A stretch of DNA of 64,000 nt from Lacrimispora xylanisolvens (GCA_017084465.1 CP070896.1:1966001-2030000); one strand, 5' to 3'; shown: positions 1 to 11,903, counted from the stretch's first letter. Made by a program: numbers and translations. The notes: generated by a model from the sequence alone, not told the origin.

Positions 1-29
1 TATACACTTAATTTCAGTTCTTCCAGCAT
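1..29 (-). CDS. araD: L-ribulose-5-phosphate 4-epimerase, N-terminal fragment (runs off the window)
   Basis: Only the first nine full codons are present, reading M-L-E-E-L-K-L-S-V on the minus strand, which matches the usual start of AraD (MLEELK...). It begins 21 bases after the araB stop, preceded by an A/G-rich ribosome binding site (AAAGGATAAAGG). AraD would convert L-ribulose-5-phosphate to D-xylulose-5-phosphate, completing the arabinose branch encoded to its right. The call rests on a short stretch plus operon position. Confidence 0.7.
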
Positions 30-50
30 CGTATCGCCTTTATCCTTTCC

Positions 51-1652
51 CTATATGTATAAGCTGTCCACAGCCGCCCGTTCAATGGCAAGACCCTTTT
101 TATACCGATCCATAAATGTCTGGAATCCTGTTACATCTTCCGGATCCGGCTCCATGGTTTCACCTGCCATATTCTTAAATACCCGGTCAGATAAGTAATG
201 ATCCAGAGACTCGCCATCCTTCTTACGAAGCAGGTATGATGCAAGCAGGGCTGCTCCCCAGGCTCCGCCTTCTCCGGCCGTCTCCATGACAGAAACAGGA
301 ACGCCCACAGCTGCAGCCATGATTCTCTGCCCCGTTTCTCTGGTCTTAAACAGGCCGCCGTGTCCCAGAAGCACATCCAGCTTTACACCTTCTTTAAACA
401 GAATCTCCATGCCCATATTTAAGGCTCCCAAAGCCGTATAAAGATGGACTCTCATGAAGTTTGCCAGGTCAAATCTGCTGTTTGGAGTTCGGACAAATAA
501 TGGTCTTCCCTCTTCAAAATGAGTGATATGTTCTCCCGACAAATAGCCGTAGGATAAAAGTCCGCCGCCATCTTTATCGCCTTCCAGTGCTTTCCTGTAA
601 AGTGCGGTAAAAAGTTCGTTTTTATCCGGCTTCATACCCATGGTATTTGCAAACTCTTCAAACAAACCAACCCATGCATTTAAGTCAGAAGTGCAGTTAT
701 TGCAGTGTACCATGGCAACCGCGTCTCCTGCCGGTGTGGTAACCAGATCAAGCTCTTCATAAACTTTGGAAAGCTCCTTTTCCAGCACTACCATGGCAAA
801 AACACTGGTTCCTGCGGATACGTTACCGGTTCTCCTTGCAACAGAGTTGGTGGCAGTCATGCCGGTTCCCGCATCACCTTCCGGCGGGCAGAGCGGAATT
901 CCTGGCTTTAAATTGCCGCTTTCATCCAGCAGAGCCGCTCCCGCTGCAGTCAGAGTACCTGCAGCTTCTCCAGCAGTCAGAACTTCAGGCATGATATCCC
1001 TTAATTTCCATGGCAGCTTCCGGTCAGAGATAAGTTCATCAAACTGGCCCATCATCCGCTCATTAAAATCCTTTGTCTCACTGTCTACAGGAAACATACC
1101 GGCACAGTCACCGATGCCAAGAACTCTCTTCCCGGTCAGCTTCCAGTGAACATATCCTTCCAGAGTAATCAGATAATCGATTTGAGAAACATGGCTCTCG
1201 CCATTTAAAATAGCCTGATACAAATGAGCAATACTCCATCTTTGAGGAATGTGGAACGAAAACAGCTCCGTCAGTTTTCCGGCCGCCTCTTCCGTCATGG
1301 TATTTCTCCAGGTCCGAAATGGAACCAGTAACTCTCCATTCTTGTCAAATGCCATATATCCATGCATCATGGCAGAAAATCCAATGGCTCCGATGGTAGT
1401 GATCGTTACCCCGTACTTCTCCTTTACTTCATCTGCCATCTTCCCGTAGCTTTCCTTAACACCTTCCCATATATCATCAATACCATAGGTCCAGATTCCG
1501 TTTTCATAACGGTTTTCCCAGTCATGACCGCCGGAAGCGATGGGATTATGATTTTCATCTACCAGAACAGCCTTGATTCTGGTTGATCCCAGTTCGATTC
1601 CCAGTGCGGTATTTCCTTGCCGGATTGCTGCTATTAATTTTTCGTTATCCAT
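51..1652 (-). CDS. araB: FGGY-family carbohydrate kinase, probable L-ribulokinase
   Basis: A 533-residue FGGY sugar kinase of the actin-like ATPase fold. The N-terminal phosphate-binding motif ([12 protein letters not shown], residues ~18-29) and the C-terminal adenosine-binding region (GHGGLF near 410, then [12 protein letters not shown]) are both visible, and the length is normal. FGGY members phosphorylate ribulose, xylulose, gluconate or glycerol. Position between araA and araD makes L-ribulose the likely substrate, ATP the donor, in the cytoplasm; sequence alone cannot exclude xylulose. The ATG at 1652 follows a GAGGGGG ribosome binding site. The gene lies 28 bases after araA and is surely cotranscribed with it. 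No frame break in this gene. Confidence 0.85.
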   Translation of the reverse strand: MDNEKLIAAIRQGNTALGIELGSTRIKAVLVDENHNPIASGGHDWENRYENGIWTYGIDDIWEGVKESYGKMADEVKEKYGVTITTIGAIGFSAMMHGYMAFDKNGELLVPFRTWRNTMTEEAAGKLTELFSFHIPQRWSIAHLYQAILNGESHVSQIDYLITLEGYVHWKLTGKRVLGIGDCAGMFPVDSETKDFNERMMGQFDELISDRKLPWKLRDIMPEVLTAGEAAGTLTAAGAALLDESGNLKPGIPLCPPEGDAGTGMTATNSVARRTGNVSAGTSVFAMVVLEKELSKVYEELDLVTTPAGDAVAMVHCNNCTSDLNAWVGLFEEFANTMGMKPDKNELFTALYRKALEGDKDGGGLLSYGYLSGEHITHFEEGRPLFVRTPNSRFDLANFMRVHLYTALGALNMGMEILFKEGVKLDVLLGHGGLFKTRETGQRIMAAAVGVPVSVMETAGEGGAWGAALLASYLLRKKDGESLDHYLSDRVFKNMAGETMEPDPEDVTGFQTFMDRYKKGLAIERAAVDSLYI

Positions 1653-1680
1653 AGAAACCCCCTCAAACTTTCTATCAGTA

Positions 1681-3174
1681 TCAGCGATATGCCACCGAAT
1701 TCCATCTCAGTTCATTCTTAAAATCACGGATATTTGTATTTTCATCAATATAAACAGCCTCGATTCCCATTGCTTCCGCCCAGTCACCCAGCTGTTTTGC
1801 TGTCAGATCATAGGTAAATGCTGTATGATGGGCACCGCCTGCTAATATCCAGCATTCTGCACCAGTTATTAAGTTTGGCTCCGGAGTCCAGAATGCTGAC
1901 GCCACCGGAAGCTTGGGCATGGATTTTTCCACCTTTTTTACAATTAACTGTATTGATAATAAGGCGGAAGCGGTTTCCCAGATCGATCAGGGAGGCGGCA
2001 ACTCCTCTGCCCTCTTTTGCTGTAAATACGAGTCTTGCAGGATCTTCTCTGTCTCCCATGGACAATGGATTTACCTTGATGCCTGCTTTTCCTTCTGCAA
2101 TAGACGGACAGACCTCCAGCATATGAGCCTGAAGAATTCCTTCCTTGCCCGGAACCAGATTATATGTATAATCCTCCATGAAAGAAGTTCCCTTTGCATC
2201 CTTAGTCCCCTCTGTCATCAGCTTCATTAAGCGTACCATAGCAGCGGTTTTCCAGTCACCTTCTCCGCCGAAGCCGTACCCTTTTTCCATCAGACGCTGG
2301 ATTGCAAGCCCGGGAAGCTGTTTTAAGGATCCTAAATCACCGAAATGGGTAACGATTGCCTGATAATTTTTTTCTTTCAAAAATGCTTCAAATCCAAGCT
2401 CAATCTGGGCCTGAACTGCCACATGTTTTTTAAACTCCTCAGGATCTCTTCCCTCCAGCAAAATATCGTAACGGTCATAATATTCTTCCATAAGTGCAGA
2501 AACGTCTCCCGCCTTTACATCTGAAACATAATCTGCTACTTCATTCACCGGATAAGCATCGATCTCCCAGCCAAATTTCATCTGGGCCTCTACCTTATCA
2601 CCTTCCGTAACTGCTACGTTTCGCATATTGTCAGCAAAACGTACCACCCGGATATGGCTGCTTTCTACAATTCCCACTGCAGTTCTCATCCAGGAAGCAA
2701 TTCTTCTTTTTACCGAATCATCATCCCAGAAACCGGCAATTACCTCTCTTACCAATCCCATTCTGGTTACCATATGTCCGAATTCCCGGTCGCCGTGGGC
2801 TGACTGGTTCTCGTTCATGAAATCCATATCAATGGAATCATATGGGATTTCCTGATTAAACTGGGTATGTAAATGAAGCAGTGGTTTTCTGTATTCCTGA
2901 AGGCCTAAGATCCAGGATTTTGCAGGGGAGAATGTGTGCATCCAGGTAATAACTCCTGCGCAGTACTCATCATCATTTGCCTGACGGAACAAAGACCGTA
3001 TGGAAGCATTGTCAATGAGCACCGGTTTTAAAACCACTTCATATGGCAGGAGGCCGGAGGCGTTAAGCCTTCCGGTTATAATTCCTGCATGTTCTGCTAC
3101 ATCCCTTAAGCAGGCTTCTCCGTAAAGGTCCTGAGAGCCTGTTGCAAACCAGAATTGATACGCTTTTGTTTCAT
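1681..3174 (-). CDS. araA: L-arabinose isomerase (frame broken twice, probable sequence errors)
   Basis: Converts L-arabinose to L-ribulose. The reading frame starts at ATG 3174 behind GGAGGGGG and, after repair, gives about 497 residues, the usual family length, with [13 protein letters not shown] at the N-terminus and [15 protein letters not shown] near the C-terminus. Two breaks separate three in-frame stretches. Next to the start an A run is one base short ([10 protein letters not shown] expected). Near 1931-1936 a run of six T (plus strand) should be five, joining INTVNCKK to [14 protein letters not shown]. Both breaks are single-base homopolymer changes in a strongly conserved enzyme, so I treat the gene as intact in the organism. 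It lies between arabinofuranosidase and araB in the same operon. Confidence 0.9.
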
Positions 3175-3194
3175 ATGTATAACCCCCTCCTGTT

Positions 3195-4712
<1,518 letters not shown>

Positions 4713-4747
4713 TAGTAGTGTCCAACCTTTCTAAACGATAATTAGTT

Positions 4748-5402
4748 TTATTCTCCGAATACGTTTCGGTAGTCATCCTGAAATTTTTTAATTCCCTGAT
4801 CAGTTAAGGGATGTTTTGTCATCTGTTCCAGCACCGGATAAGGCACGGTAGCAATATCAGCACCGGCTTTTGCACAATCGATCACATGGATGGGATTGCG
4901 TATGCTGGCCGCTATGATTTCAGTCTCAATCTCATGGATTGAAAATATCTCGGTGATCTCATCAATGAGATCAATTCCAGGCATTGAAATATCATCAAGT
5001 CTTCCTAAGAATGGAGATACGTAGGTAGCTCCTGCCCTTGCAGCCAAAAGAGCCTGGGCTGCAGAAAATACCAGGGTCACATTGGTCTTTATTCCTTCCC
5101 CTGTCAGCACTTTAACCGCTTTTAAGCCTTCTGCAGTCATGGGAATCTTAACAACCATATTGGGATGGATGGCTGCAATCTGCCGCCCCTCTTCAATCAT
5201 CCCTTTTTGCATCTGTCGTAGTCGCTTTTACTTCACCGCTGATGGGACCATCCACAATTGACGTAATCTCCTCTATCACCTGCTTAAAATCCCTTCCTTC
5301 TTTGGCAATCAAAGACGGATTGGTGGTAACACCGCAGATAATTCCCATCTCATTGGCTTTTCTGATTTCTTCAATGTTTGCCGTGTCTACAAAGAACCTC
5401 AT
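4748..5402 (-). CDS. Transaldolase / fructose-6-phosphate aldolase family (frame broken once)
   Basis: Small single-domain transaldolase of the TalC/FSA class, 217 residues after repair. The N-terminus [16 protein letters not shown], the strand [12 protein letters not shown], the Schiff-base lysine in VVKIPMT and the motif TNVTLVFS are typical. A run of five T at 5206-5210 (plus) should be four, joining KATTTDAK to [15 protein letters not shown]. As first gene of the arabinose operon it probably moves the xylulose-5-phosphate made by AraD through the non-oxidative pentose phosphate pathway. Whether it is a true transaldolase or an FSA-type aldolase is not decided by what I can see. The operator and promoter lie directly upstream. 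Confidence 0.85.
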
Positions 5403-5464
5403 TGATTTCTACCTCCTGATTTTTCCATGAGAGTGAACCAGTCATCCTCTTACTTACAATTTAT

Positions 5465-5490
5465 AACTTGTACGCACCATTGCACAAGTT
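5465..5490. promoter_or_regulatory. Inverted-repeat operator at the start site of the arabinose operon
   Basis: AACTTGT and ACAAGTT form perfect 7-base arms 12 bases apart, covering about +4 to +29 of the predicted transcript. The arms resemble the half-sites of GntR-family regulators such as AraR (TTGTAC...GTACAA type). A repressor bound here would block initiation. The regulator gene is not in the window, so its identity is inferred. Confidence 0.55.
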
Positions 5491-5500
5491 GTTTTTATAT

Positions 5501-5530
5501 ATTTTACCATATCTCACCCTTTATTTCCAA
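5501..5530 (-). promoter_or_regulatory. Sigma-A-type promoter of the arabinose operon
   Basis: Minus-strand -35 TTGGAA (5525-5530) and -10 TAAAAT (5501-5506) with an 18-base spacer; a TATGG upstream of the -10 resembles an extended -10. Transcription would start near 5494, about 90 bases before the transaldolase ATG. Confidence 0.6.
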
Positions 5531-5771
5531 ATTATTCATTCTTATATAAGATGGTATATAGCACAAGAGATCGGGGTATTAATATATAAATCTATGTTTT
5601 TTCCACAATATCATGAATAAAACACGGTAAAATGCACAATTTTATTTTTTAAATTTGTGAATGTTTGTTAACACTTTTGAAGAAAAATGGGGTATATTAT
5701 TACATGTAACCCCCCCCCAATACATTATATAGTTTTTGCTACACCCCATAAGAAACGAAATACCTTCTCCG

Positions 5772-5804
5772 AAAAAAGACCAGCTTCCCCAGCTGGTCTT
5801 TTTC
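5772..5804. terminator. Intrinsic terminator after dacF, bidirectional form
   Basis: Ten-base stem AAGACCAGCT / AGCTGGTCTT with a TCCCC loop (5776-5800), flanked by an A run on the left and a T run on the right, so it can stop transcription from either strand. It lies 20 bases beyond the dacF stop. Confidence 0.85.
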
Positions 5805-5820
5805 ATTTGCTTCTTTAGCT

Positions 5821-7242
5821 TTATTTCTTTTTGTTTCTGCGTTCTTTTAAAATGCGTTCAAAGTCAGCCGCATCACCATCTTCCTGAAGGCGCCGTCTCC
5901 GTTCTTCTTTTCGCATCGCAATTTCTTTGGACTCTTTTCTTTTCTTTTTCACAACAAACACAGTTCCGGCTGCTAATGCAATAACCGCAGCAGCAATTCC
6001 AAGGGTCCCCAGTACTCCAATTCCTTTTGGTGCGTTGTGATTTGTTTCCGCCTTTGTTTCCTCCTCATGCTTCCCGGAAGATTCTGTTACGGGTTTATCA
6101 CTTTGGGATTCCTCCTGTTCTTTTGCAAACAGATAGGCCTGTCCTACTGCTCTGTCATTATAAGTATAGCGGATGAGTGCCACCGCGCCTTTGGGGCTGC
6201 CAGCTGGTAAATCCGTCACCAGTTCCTTATCAACCTCAGAAAATTCTGCTCCTTTTGGAACAGTAACTGCTGCGTTTTGCTCCAGCTCAAGATCGGAAGG
6301 CTGATAGCTTTTAGAACCTATGGATACAGGGGTGTTCCCAGACGTATATTCTGTCTCATTCCCTGCTAAGGGCAGATTTTCAAAATTGGTAAAACCAAAT
6401 TCAAGGAGGTTCTTTCCATCAATAAAATATTGCCTTGGACTTCCCTTTAATATAACGGAAATTTCTCTTCTTCCATCTTTCTCCGCATAAGTCACCAGGG
6501 TATTACCAGCTTTTATCAGATAACCGGTTTTTCCTGCAACAGCTGCAGGATAATAAAATTCACTGGATTGATCTGTGGTTTTTACCAGTCTGTGCTCATT
6601 ATAAATGGTCAGACCCTCCGGATTATTGGCAGTGGGCGGAATCTTATGGCTGACGGCAGAACTGATCTCCACCAGTTTTTTATTATTATAAGCAGCACGG
6701 GCGATAAGTGCCATGTCATATGCAGTTACATGCTGGGTATCTCCGTTTAAACCTGATGGATTTTCAAAATGGCTTTCTGTACAGCCTAGCTCCACCAGTT
6801 TGTCATTCATCATTTTCACAAAATCTTCTCTGCTTCCTCCTACATGTTCCGCCAAAGCATTGGCGGCCTGATTGCAGGAATGCAAAATAAGAGAATAGAG
6901 GCAGTCCTCTACAGACAGCGTATCTCCATTGGTAACATTCAGTTTATTTCCGCTTCCTTCTTCTACATTGAAAACAGAGTCTTTGGAAAATGTCACCATA
7001 TCGGTCAGATTACTGTTTTCCAGAACGATTAAAGCAGTCAGTATCTTTGTAATACTTGCCGGTGGATAAGCGGCGTGTATATTTTGTCCAAAGATAACGG
7101 TGCCTGTATCTGCATCAATTACAATTCCCGACTCTGCCTGGATGCCCGTGTCAGACGGCCAATCCGGTTTTGCATAAACGGTCATAAGAAACAGCTGGCA
7201 AATCAGTACGCAGCTTAACAGTACTTTTATCCGACGTTTCAC
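5821..7242 (-). CDS. dacF: D-alanyl-D-alanine carboxypeptidase (low-molecular-weight PBP, DacF type)
   Basis: Trims the terminal D-Ala from peptidoglycan stem peptides outside the membrane. The 473-residue protein has a signal peptide (residues 1-24, MKRRIKVLLS start, VYA cleavage), the serine-peptidase motifs SITK (S63, K66), SCN (122-124) and KTG (238-240), a beta-rich PBP5-like C-terminal domain, then a Ser/Glu-rich linker and a membrane helix (~405-430) followed by a basic tail of some 40 residues on the inside. The start is GTG 7242 behind AGGAGG. The C-terminal transmembrane anchor replaces the amphipathic anchor of classical PBP5. Downstream of rny with a hairpin between. Confidence 0.88.
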   Translation of the reverse strand: MKRRIKVLLSCVLICQLFLMTVYAKPDWPSDTGIQAESGIVIDADTGTVIFGQNIHAAYPPASITKILTALIVLENSNLTDMVTFSKDSVFNVEEGSGNKLNVTNGDTLSVEDCLYSLILHSCNQAANALAEHVGGSREDFVKMMNDKLVELGCTESHFENPSGLNGDTQHVTAYDMALIARAAYNNKKLVEISSAVSHKIPPTANNPEGLTIYNEHRLVKTTDQSSEFYYPAAVAGKTGYLIKAGNTLVTYAEKDGRREISVILKGSPRQYFIDGKNLLEFGFTNFENLPLAGNETEYTSGNTPVSIGSKSYQPSDLELEQNAAVTVPKGAEFSEVDKELVTDLPAGSPKGAVALIRYTYNDRAVGQAYLFAKEQEESQSDKPVTESSGKHEEETKAETNHNAPKGIGVLGTLGIAAAVIALAAGTVFVVKKKRKESKEIAMRKEERRRRLQEDGDAADFERILKERRNKKK

Positions 7243-7267
7243 GTATCATCCTCCTGACATGAAATAT

Positions 7268-7307
7268 GCCCTAAAGCCGCACCAGAATAAGTATACGGTT
7301 TTAGGGC
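7268..7307 (-). terminator. Hairpin between rny and dacF
   Basis: GCCCTAAA pairs with TTTAGGGC around a loop that contains a second CCG/CGG pairing. The following minus-strand sequence is A/T-rich but not a clean T run, so it may be a weak terminator or an mRNA-stabilising structure. Confidence 0.5.
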
Positions 7308-7313
7308 ACTATT

Positions 7314-8874
7314 TTACTTCGCGTAATCTGTAACTCTGGACTCCCGGATCACGTTAACCTTAATCTGTCCTGGATACTCTAAGGAATCTTCGATTTTCTT
7401 AGAAATATCACGGGCCAGGAGTACCATATCATCATCGTTAATCTGATCAGGAACTACCATAATCCGAACTTCGCGTCCTGCCTGAATGGCAAAGGACTTG
7501 TCCACTCCCTTAAAGGAGTTGGTGATATCTTCTAACTGTTTTAATCTGTTTGTATATGTTTCCAGAGTCTCTCTTCTGGCACCAGGTCTTGCGGCAGATA
7601 TGGTATCTGCAGCCTGAACGATGCAGGCAATCAGACTCTGTGGTTCTACATCGCCATGATGTGATTCCACGGTGTTTAGTACGATTGCGGATTCTTTGTA
7701 TTTCTTACATAACTCCAGTCCCAGCTGAATATGAGAACCTTCCATCTCATGATCCACAGCTTTTCCAATATCATGTAATAAACCGGCACGTTTTGCCATA
7801 CGGATATCAAGACCGATCTCTCCGGCTAACAGACCGGATAACTGAGCGACCTCTATTGAATGCTTTAACGCATTCTGTCCATAGCTTGTTCTATATTTCA
7901 GTTTTCCAAGCAAACGTATGAGTTCCGGATGAAGCCCGTGAATGCCCACTTCAAGAGCGGCAGCTTCACCTTCCTCACGCATATTGGTCTCTACTTCTTT
8001 TTGCGCCTTCTCCACCATCTCCTCGATTCTGGCTGGGTGAATACGTCCATCCACAATGAGGCGTTCCAACGCGATTCTAGCTACTTCTCTACGAACCGGA
8101 TCAAATCCGGATAAAACAACTGCCTCCGGGGTATCATCAATAATCAATTCCACACCCGTCAGGGTTTCTAACGTGCGGATGTTACGGCCTTCTCTTCCGA
8201 TAATACGGCCCTTCATCTCATCATTGGGAAGCTGAACAACAGAAACGGTTGTCTCTGCCACATGATCCGCTGCACATCTTTGAATGGCAGTAACCACATA
8301 TTCTTTTGCTTTTTTATCAGCTTCTTCTTTTGCTTTGTTTTCCAGTTCCTTAATTAATTTCGCAGTGTCATGTTTAACATCATCTTCAACAGATTTTAAA
8401 AGATATTCTTTTGCCTGTTCGGAGGTAAGTCCGGAAATTTTTTCCAGTTCCTGAATGCCTTTTTCATATAGAGATTCCACTTCGGAATTTCTCTTATTCA
8501 GGGCTTCCTCTCGAGCAGCAAGACCTGCTTCTCGTTTTTCCATAGTCTCAGACTTCTTGTCCAAGTTTTCTTCCTTGCTTAATACTCGTCTTTCATAACG
8601 TTGAAGCTCAGCTCTTCTCTCCCTGGTTTCCTTTTCCAGTTCGTTCTTAGTCTTTAAAGACTCTTCTTTCGCCTCAAGGAGAGCTTCACGCTTCTTTGTC
8701 TCAGCGGTCTTTAATGCTTCATCTATTATTTCCCCGGGATTTTTCTTCTGCAGAGCCAATTTTGCTTTCGTAAGCGTTCTTACGATACGCGGTCGCAGCA
8801 GACCAGGCAATAAGAGCAACTACTACTGATGCAATGATCGTAATCAATGCAGCCGTGAATACTGATACTGACAC
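7314..8874 (-). CDS. rny: Ribonuclease Y (frame broken near the N-terminus)
   Basis: Membrane-anchored endoribonuclease that starts mRNA decay in Gram-positive bacteria. From GTG 8874 (SD AGGAGG) the first 30 residues form a membrane helix ([19 protein letters not shown]), followed by a long charged coiled coil (~35-200), a KH domain ([15 protein letters not shown]), and an HD domain with HDIGKA. At 8732-8735 a run of four C (plus) should be three; only then do the helix and [17 protein letters not shown] join. Repaired length 519 residues, the normal size. Its own promoter lies upstream. Confidence 0.93.
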
Positions 8875-8923
8875 AGGAGCACCTCCTTATTTTATTTTCA
8901 TTGTACAACAATACAACACTACA

Positions 8924-8952
8924 ATTTTAAACTGTTTTATACATTATGTCAA
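8924..8952 (-). promoter_or_regulatory. Sigma-A promoter of rny
   Basis: Minus-strand -35 TTGACA (8947-8952) and -10 TAAAAT (8924-8929) with a 17-base spacer, about 50 bases before the rny GTG. This is a near-consensus promoter. Confidence 0.75.
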
Positions 8953-8999
8953 GTATTTCACCTCTGTTTCCGGTATACTTATACACATTTTCACTATTG

Positions 9000-9609
9000 T
9001 CAGTCTTCGACAAAAATTTCGCCCAAAACCCGGCTTACCGCTTCATAAGAAAAACCTTTTCTGCCCAGGGATGCCATCACTTTACTCTTCTCTCTGGCGT
9101 CCATCTGCTCTGGGTTTAAGCGCTTTTTCCTGATATAATCTCTGACTATGGCAGCCTCATCCACAGGCTGCTCCTTCAATATATCTCCAATGGTCTCCTT
9201 GTCCAGACCTTTTCTCTTAAGTTCAAACTCAATCTGCCGTTCGCTCTTTTTTCTGGAATTAAATTCCACATACCTTTTTGCGTATTCCTGGTCATTGATA
9301 AAACGGTGCTCCTTTAGGAAATGAATGGCATAATCAATGACTTCCTGGGGGTAAAACCCCTCCTTTAATTTTCTCCTCAGCTCCTGCTCCGTCTTATCAG
9401 AGGATTTTAAAAGAAACAGAACCCGTTCCCTGGCTCTCTTGTACAGAATCTCCTTCACGATCTCCCCATAAACCTCTTCTGAAATCTCGCTTCCTTCTTC
9501 TATGAAATATCGTTTTAATTCCCCCTCTATAAAGAACAAGAGTAAAGTCATCATCAAGAATGACTTTACTCCTGCGTTTATCGATGGGCACTATCTCTGT
9601 TACTATCAT
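9000..9609 (-). CDS. recX: Regulatory protein RecX (frame broken once)
   Basis: RecX binds RecA filaments and limits recombinase activity. The start is ATG 9609 behind GGAGGG (MIVTEIVPIDKRRSKVILDDD). At 9521-9525 a run of five C (plus) should be four, which joins FTLVLYRG to ELKRYFIEEG. The repaired protein is 202 residues of repeated three-helix units (ARERVLFLLKSSDKTEQELRRKL... and later copies). It follows recA by 16 bases, the common arrangement, so both are probably SOS-induced together. Confidence 0.9.
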
Positions 9610-9625
9610 ATGCCCTCCAGTGTTT

Positions 9626-10711
9626 TTATTCCTTAACAGCTCCGGTCTTATCTTCCTCCGGCTTAATACGCTTGCTTTCCTTTTCCGGTGCACGGTCACC
9701 TGCCATGGATTTTTCCTCAGCAAGACCGTACTTCACGCGGACTTTATTCTCAATCTCCAGACAAACAGCCGGGTTGTCCTGAAGATAAATCTTGGAGTTT
9801 TCTCTTCCCTGACCGATCTTCACGTTATTATAGGCAAACCATGCGCCGCTTTTCTCAACAATATTCTCTTTCACAGCCAGGTCCAGGATATCTCCTTCTT
9901 TGGAAATTCCCCTTCCGAACATGATATCAAACTCAGCTTCCTTAAATGGAGGAGCGATCTTGTTCTTAACCACCTTCACACGGGCTCTGTTACCTACCAT
10001 ATCGCCGCCCTGCTTTAAGGTCTCAATCTTACGGATATCCATACGGACAGAAGCGTAGAACTTAAGTGCACGGCCTCCGGTGGTTGTCTCCGGACTACCG
10101 AACATAACGCCTACTTTTTCTCGAAGCTGGTTAATGAATAAAACAATACAGTTGGACTTGCTGATAACAGCAGTAAGCTTTCTGAGAGCCTGGGACATAA
10201 GCCTTGCCTGAAGACCAACGTGAGAATCACCCATATCTCCCTCAATCTCCGCTTTGGGTACAAGGGCTGCAACAGAGTCTACAATGATGATATCAACTGC
10301 ACCGGAACGAACCATAGTTTCTGTGATCTCAAGAGCCTGTTCTCCGTTATCCGGCTGGGAAATATATAAGTTATCGATATCAACTCCGATGTTCTTTGCA
10401 TAAACAGGGTCAAGGGCGTGCTCCGCATCGATAAAGCCTGCGATTCCTCCACGCTTCTGAACCTCTGCTACCATATGAAGAGCAACTGTGGTCTTACCAC
10501 TGGATTCCGGTCCATAGATCTCCACAACTCTTCCTTTGGGAATTCCGCCAAGGCCAAGTGCGATATCCAGACTTAATGCTCCAGTGGGTATGGTCTCTAC
10601 ATTCATATTGGTTCCAGAATCTCCCAGCTTCATGACAGATCCTTTTCCATATGCTTTCTCTATCTGGGTAAGTGCGGCATCCAGTGCTTTCAGCTTATCA
10701 TCTTTATTCAT
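9626..10711 (-). CDS. recA: Recombinase RecA
   Basis: DNA-dependent ATPase for strand exchange and LexA self-cleavage. The 361-residue protein starts at ATG 10711 ([21 protein letters not shown]); a longer in-frame extension to 10804 has no ribosome site and covers the promoter and LexA box. Walker A is GPESSGKTT, with the usual [17 protein letters not shown] and [13 protein letters not shown] segments. The C-terminal tail is rich in Lys and Glu, as in other RecAs. Intact frame. Confidence 0.98.
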   Translation of the reverse strand: MNKDDKLKALDAALTQIEKAYGKGSVMKLGDSGTNMNVETIPTGALSLDIALGLGGIPKGRVVEIYGPESSGKTTVALHMVAEVQKRGGIAGFIDAEHALDPVYAKNIGVDIDNLYISQPDNGEQALEITETMVRSGAVDIIIVDSVAALVPKAEIEGDMGDSHVGLQARLMSQALRKLTAVISKSNCIVLFINQLREKVGVMFGSPETTTGGRALKFYASVRMDIRKIETLKQGGDMVGNRARVKVVKNKIAPPFKEAEFDIMFGRGISKEGDILDLAVKENIVEKSGAWFAYNNVKIGQGRENSKIYLQDNPAVCLEIENKVRVKYGLAEEKSMAGDRAPEKESKRIKPEEDKTGAVKE

Positions 10712-10725
10712 CTTATCCTCCAACA

Positions 10726-10739
10726 CGAACAAATGTTCT
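10726..10739. promoter_or_regulatory. LexA (DinR) SOS box of recA
   Basis: CGAACAAATGTTCT fits the Gram-positive SOS consensus CGAACRNRYGTTYG except at the last base. It sits between the -10 element and the recA ribosome binding site, where LexA would block transcription. Confidence 0.85.
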
Positions 10740-10751
10740 TTTAATATTATA

Positions 10752-10780
10752 ATGATAGTATACTTCCAGGCAAATGTCAA
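10752..10780 (-). promoter_or_regulatory. recA promoter
   Basis: Minus-strand -35 TTGACA (10775-10780) and -10 TATCAT (10752-10757), 17-base spacer; start site predicted at the edge of the LexA box. A TATAAT lies 6 bases further downstream but at a poor distance from the -35. Confidence 0.65.
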
Positions 10781-10860
10781 CCTGTATTTTTCACGCTTCT
10801 TCAATCATACGCATCACACTCCTGACTTAGTGGTTTTACTTAATATAGCTACTTTGGAAA

Positions 10861-10949
10861 ATAGGGCGAAACGCCTGAATGGGAGACAAAAAAGGCAGAC
10901 TGCCTTACGACTTCTGTTTTACTATAGCACAGACAAAAGGACTCTGCAA
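10861..10949 (-). ncRNA. Candidate short transcript upstream of recA (promoter plus tandem hairpins)
   Basis: On the minus strand TTGCAG (10944-10949) and TATAGT (10921-10926) form a promoter with 17-base spacing. About 20 bases further is a hairpin AAGGCA-GTC-TGCCTT followed by a T run (10888-10906), an intrinsic terminator shape, and then GGCG-TTT-CGCC (10865-10875). Either a very short RNA of some 30-60 bases is made, or this is an attenuated far-upstream promoter of recA. No coding sequence is seen. Confidence 0.35.
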
Positions 10950-10967
10950 GTTTTTCTTGACAAATAA

Positions 10968-11006
10968 GGATACGGACCGCCTTTAAAACAAGAACAGTCC
11001 GTATCC
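10968..11006 (-). terminator. Terminator after the subtilase gene
   Basis: Ten-base perfect stem GGATACGGAC / GTCCGTATCC enclosing a 19-base loop, 6 bases after the stop codon; the sequence beyond (minus strand TTATTTGTC) is moderately T-rich. Confidence 0.6.
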
Positions 11007-11011
11007 ATTTT

Positions 11012-11903
11012 CTATAGCAGCAGCTGCTCTACATCAAGCATTCCCCACCCCTGCTGGTTCATGGGGAGTCCGGCATCCACAGCCCGTTCTCTTAACATTA
11101 ATTTTACATCCCGATTGCTCATATAGGGATATTTCTGCAGCAACAGTGCAATGGCTCCGGAAACCAGGGGAGTGGACATGGAAGTGCCGCTTTTTGTCTG
11201 ATACTGCCCTGGTTCATTGGAACAACTTATGATCCCGGCTCCGGGAGCAATGATTTCCGGCTTACAGATACATGCACCGGTAGGACCTCTGCCGGAATAG
11301 TCAATCATCCGGTTTCCCATTACATTTACTTCTTTGTAATCATCGGAACAACCTACCGTTATCACTTTCCGGCTGATTCCGGGGGTTGTAATGGTATTGG
11401 TTCCAGGTCCCATGTTTCCTGCCGCAACACATACCACAAGACCGTCATCCCAGGCCGCATTCACACCTCTTACCAGTACGGAATTTTCCGTCATTCCTTT
11501 TCTTGAAAAGGAACCAACCGATATATTTACAATCCTGATTCCATACCTCTCTCTGTTGTCACGGATCCACTTCAGACCAGAAAGTACATCTGAAGCATAT
11601 CCATTTCCTTTTTTGTCCAATACTTTCAGCATAATAATGTGGCACTCCCGGAGCAACACCCATATAGAGGCCATTGGAGGCTCTTCCCTCTCCTGCTATT
11701 ATTCCGGATATATGAGTACCATGGCCGTTGTCATCGTATGGCTCCCGCCTGCGGTGAACAATGTCCACAAAAGCTGCCAATCTATGTTCAAGATCCTCAT
11801 GAAGGTAAATTCCCGTATCAAGAACTGCAACACCAATTCCGCGACCGGTCAGTCCCATGCGAAGGGCACTGTCACAGTGTATTACTTCTCTTACCTGATT
11901 CAC
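11012..11903 (-). CDS. S8-family subtilisin-like serine protease, cytoplasmic type (frame broken once)
   Basis: The catalytic triad is visible: Asp in VAVLDTGIY, His in DNGHGTHISGIIAG and Ser in SGTSMSTPLVSGAIALL, with the oxyanion Asn in CVAAGNMGPG. There is no signal peptide or propeptide, so it is an intracellular or non-classically exported protease of about 296 residues. Near 11641-11648 one extra base breaks the frame between MGVAPG and IIMLKVLDKKGNGYASDVL. The start is also unclear: GTG 11903 has a weak ribosome site, while an ATG at 11969 in the same frame (MEKKPWEAYRNILIKK) is cut off by one TAG at about 11910-11912. The true N-terminus may therefore be about 22 residues longer. Substrate unknown. 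Confidence 0.75.

Larger units (their letters stand above)
5403..5820. other. Intergenic region with arabinose-operon promoter and operator and a shared terminator
   Basis: No gene is seen in these 418 bases. The left third holds the operator and promoter described separately. The middle (5540-5700) is very A+T rich. At 5710-5718 there is a run of nine C whose exact length is doubtful given the homopolymer problems elsewhere. The right end holds the dacF terminator. Confidence 0.6.

Noticed and set aside
5710..5718. Run of nine C in the arabinose promoter region as a phase-variable switch
   Set aside because: Homopolymer lengths are unreliable throughout this window, and the run lies far upstream of the promoter elements.
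9626..10804. Longer RecA start at 10804
   Set aside because: The added residues have no ribosome site and would cover the LexA box and promoter.
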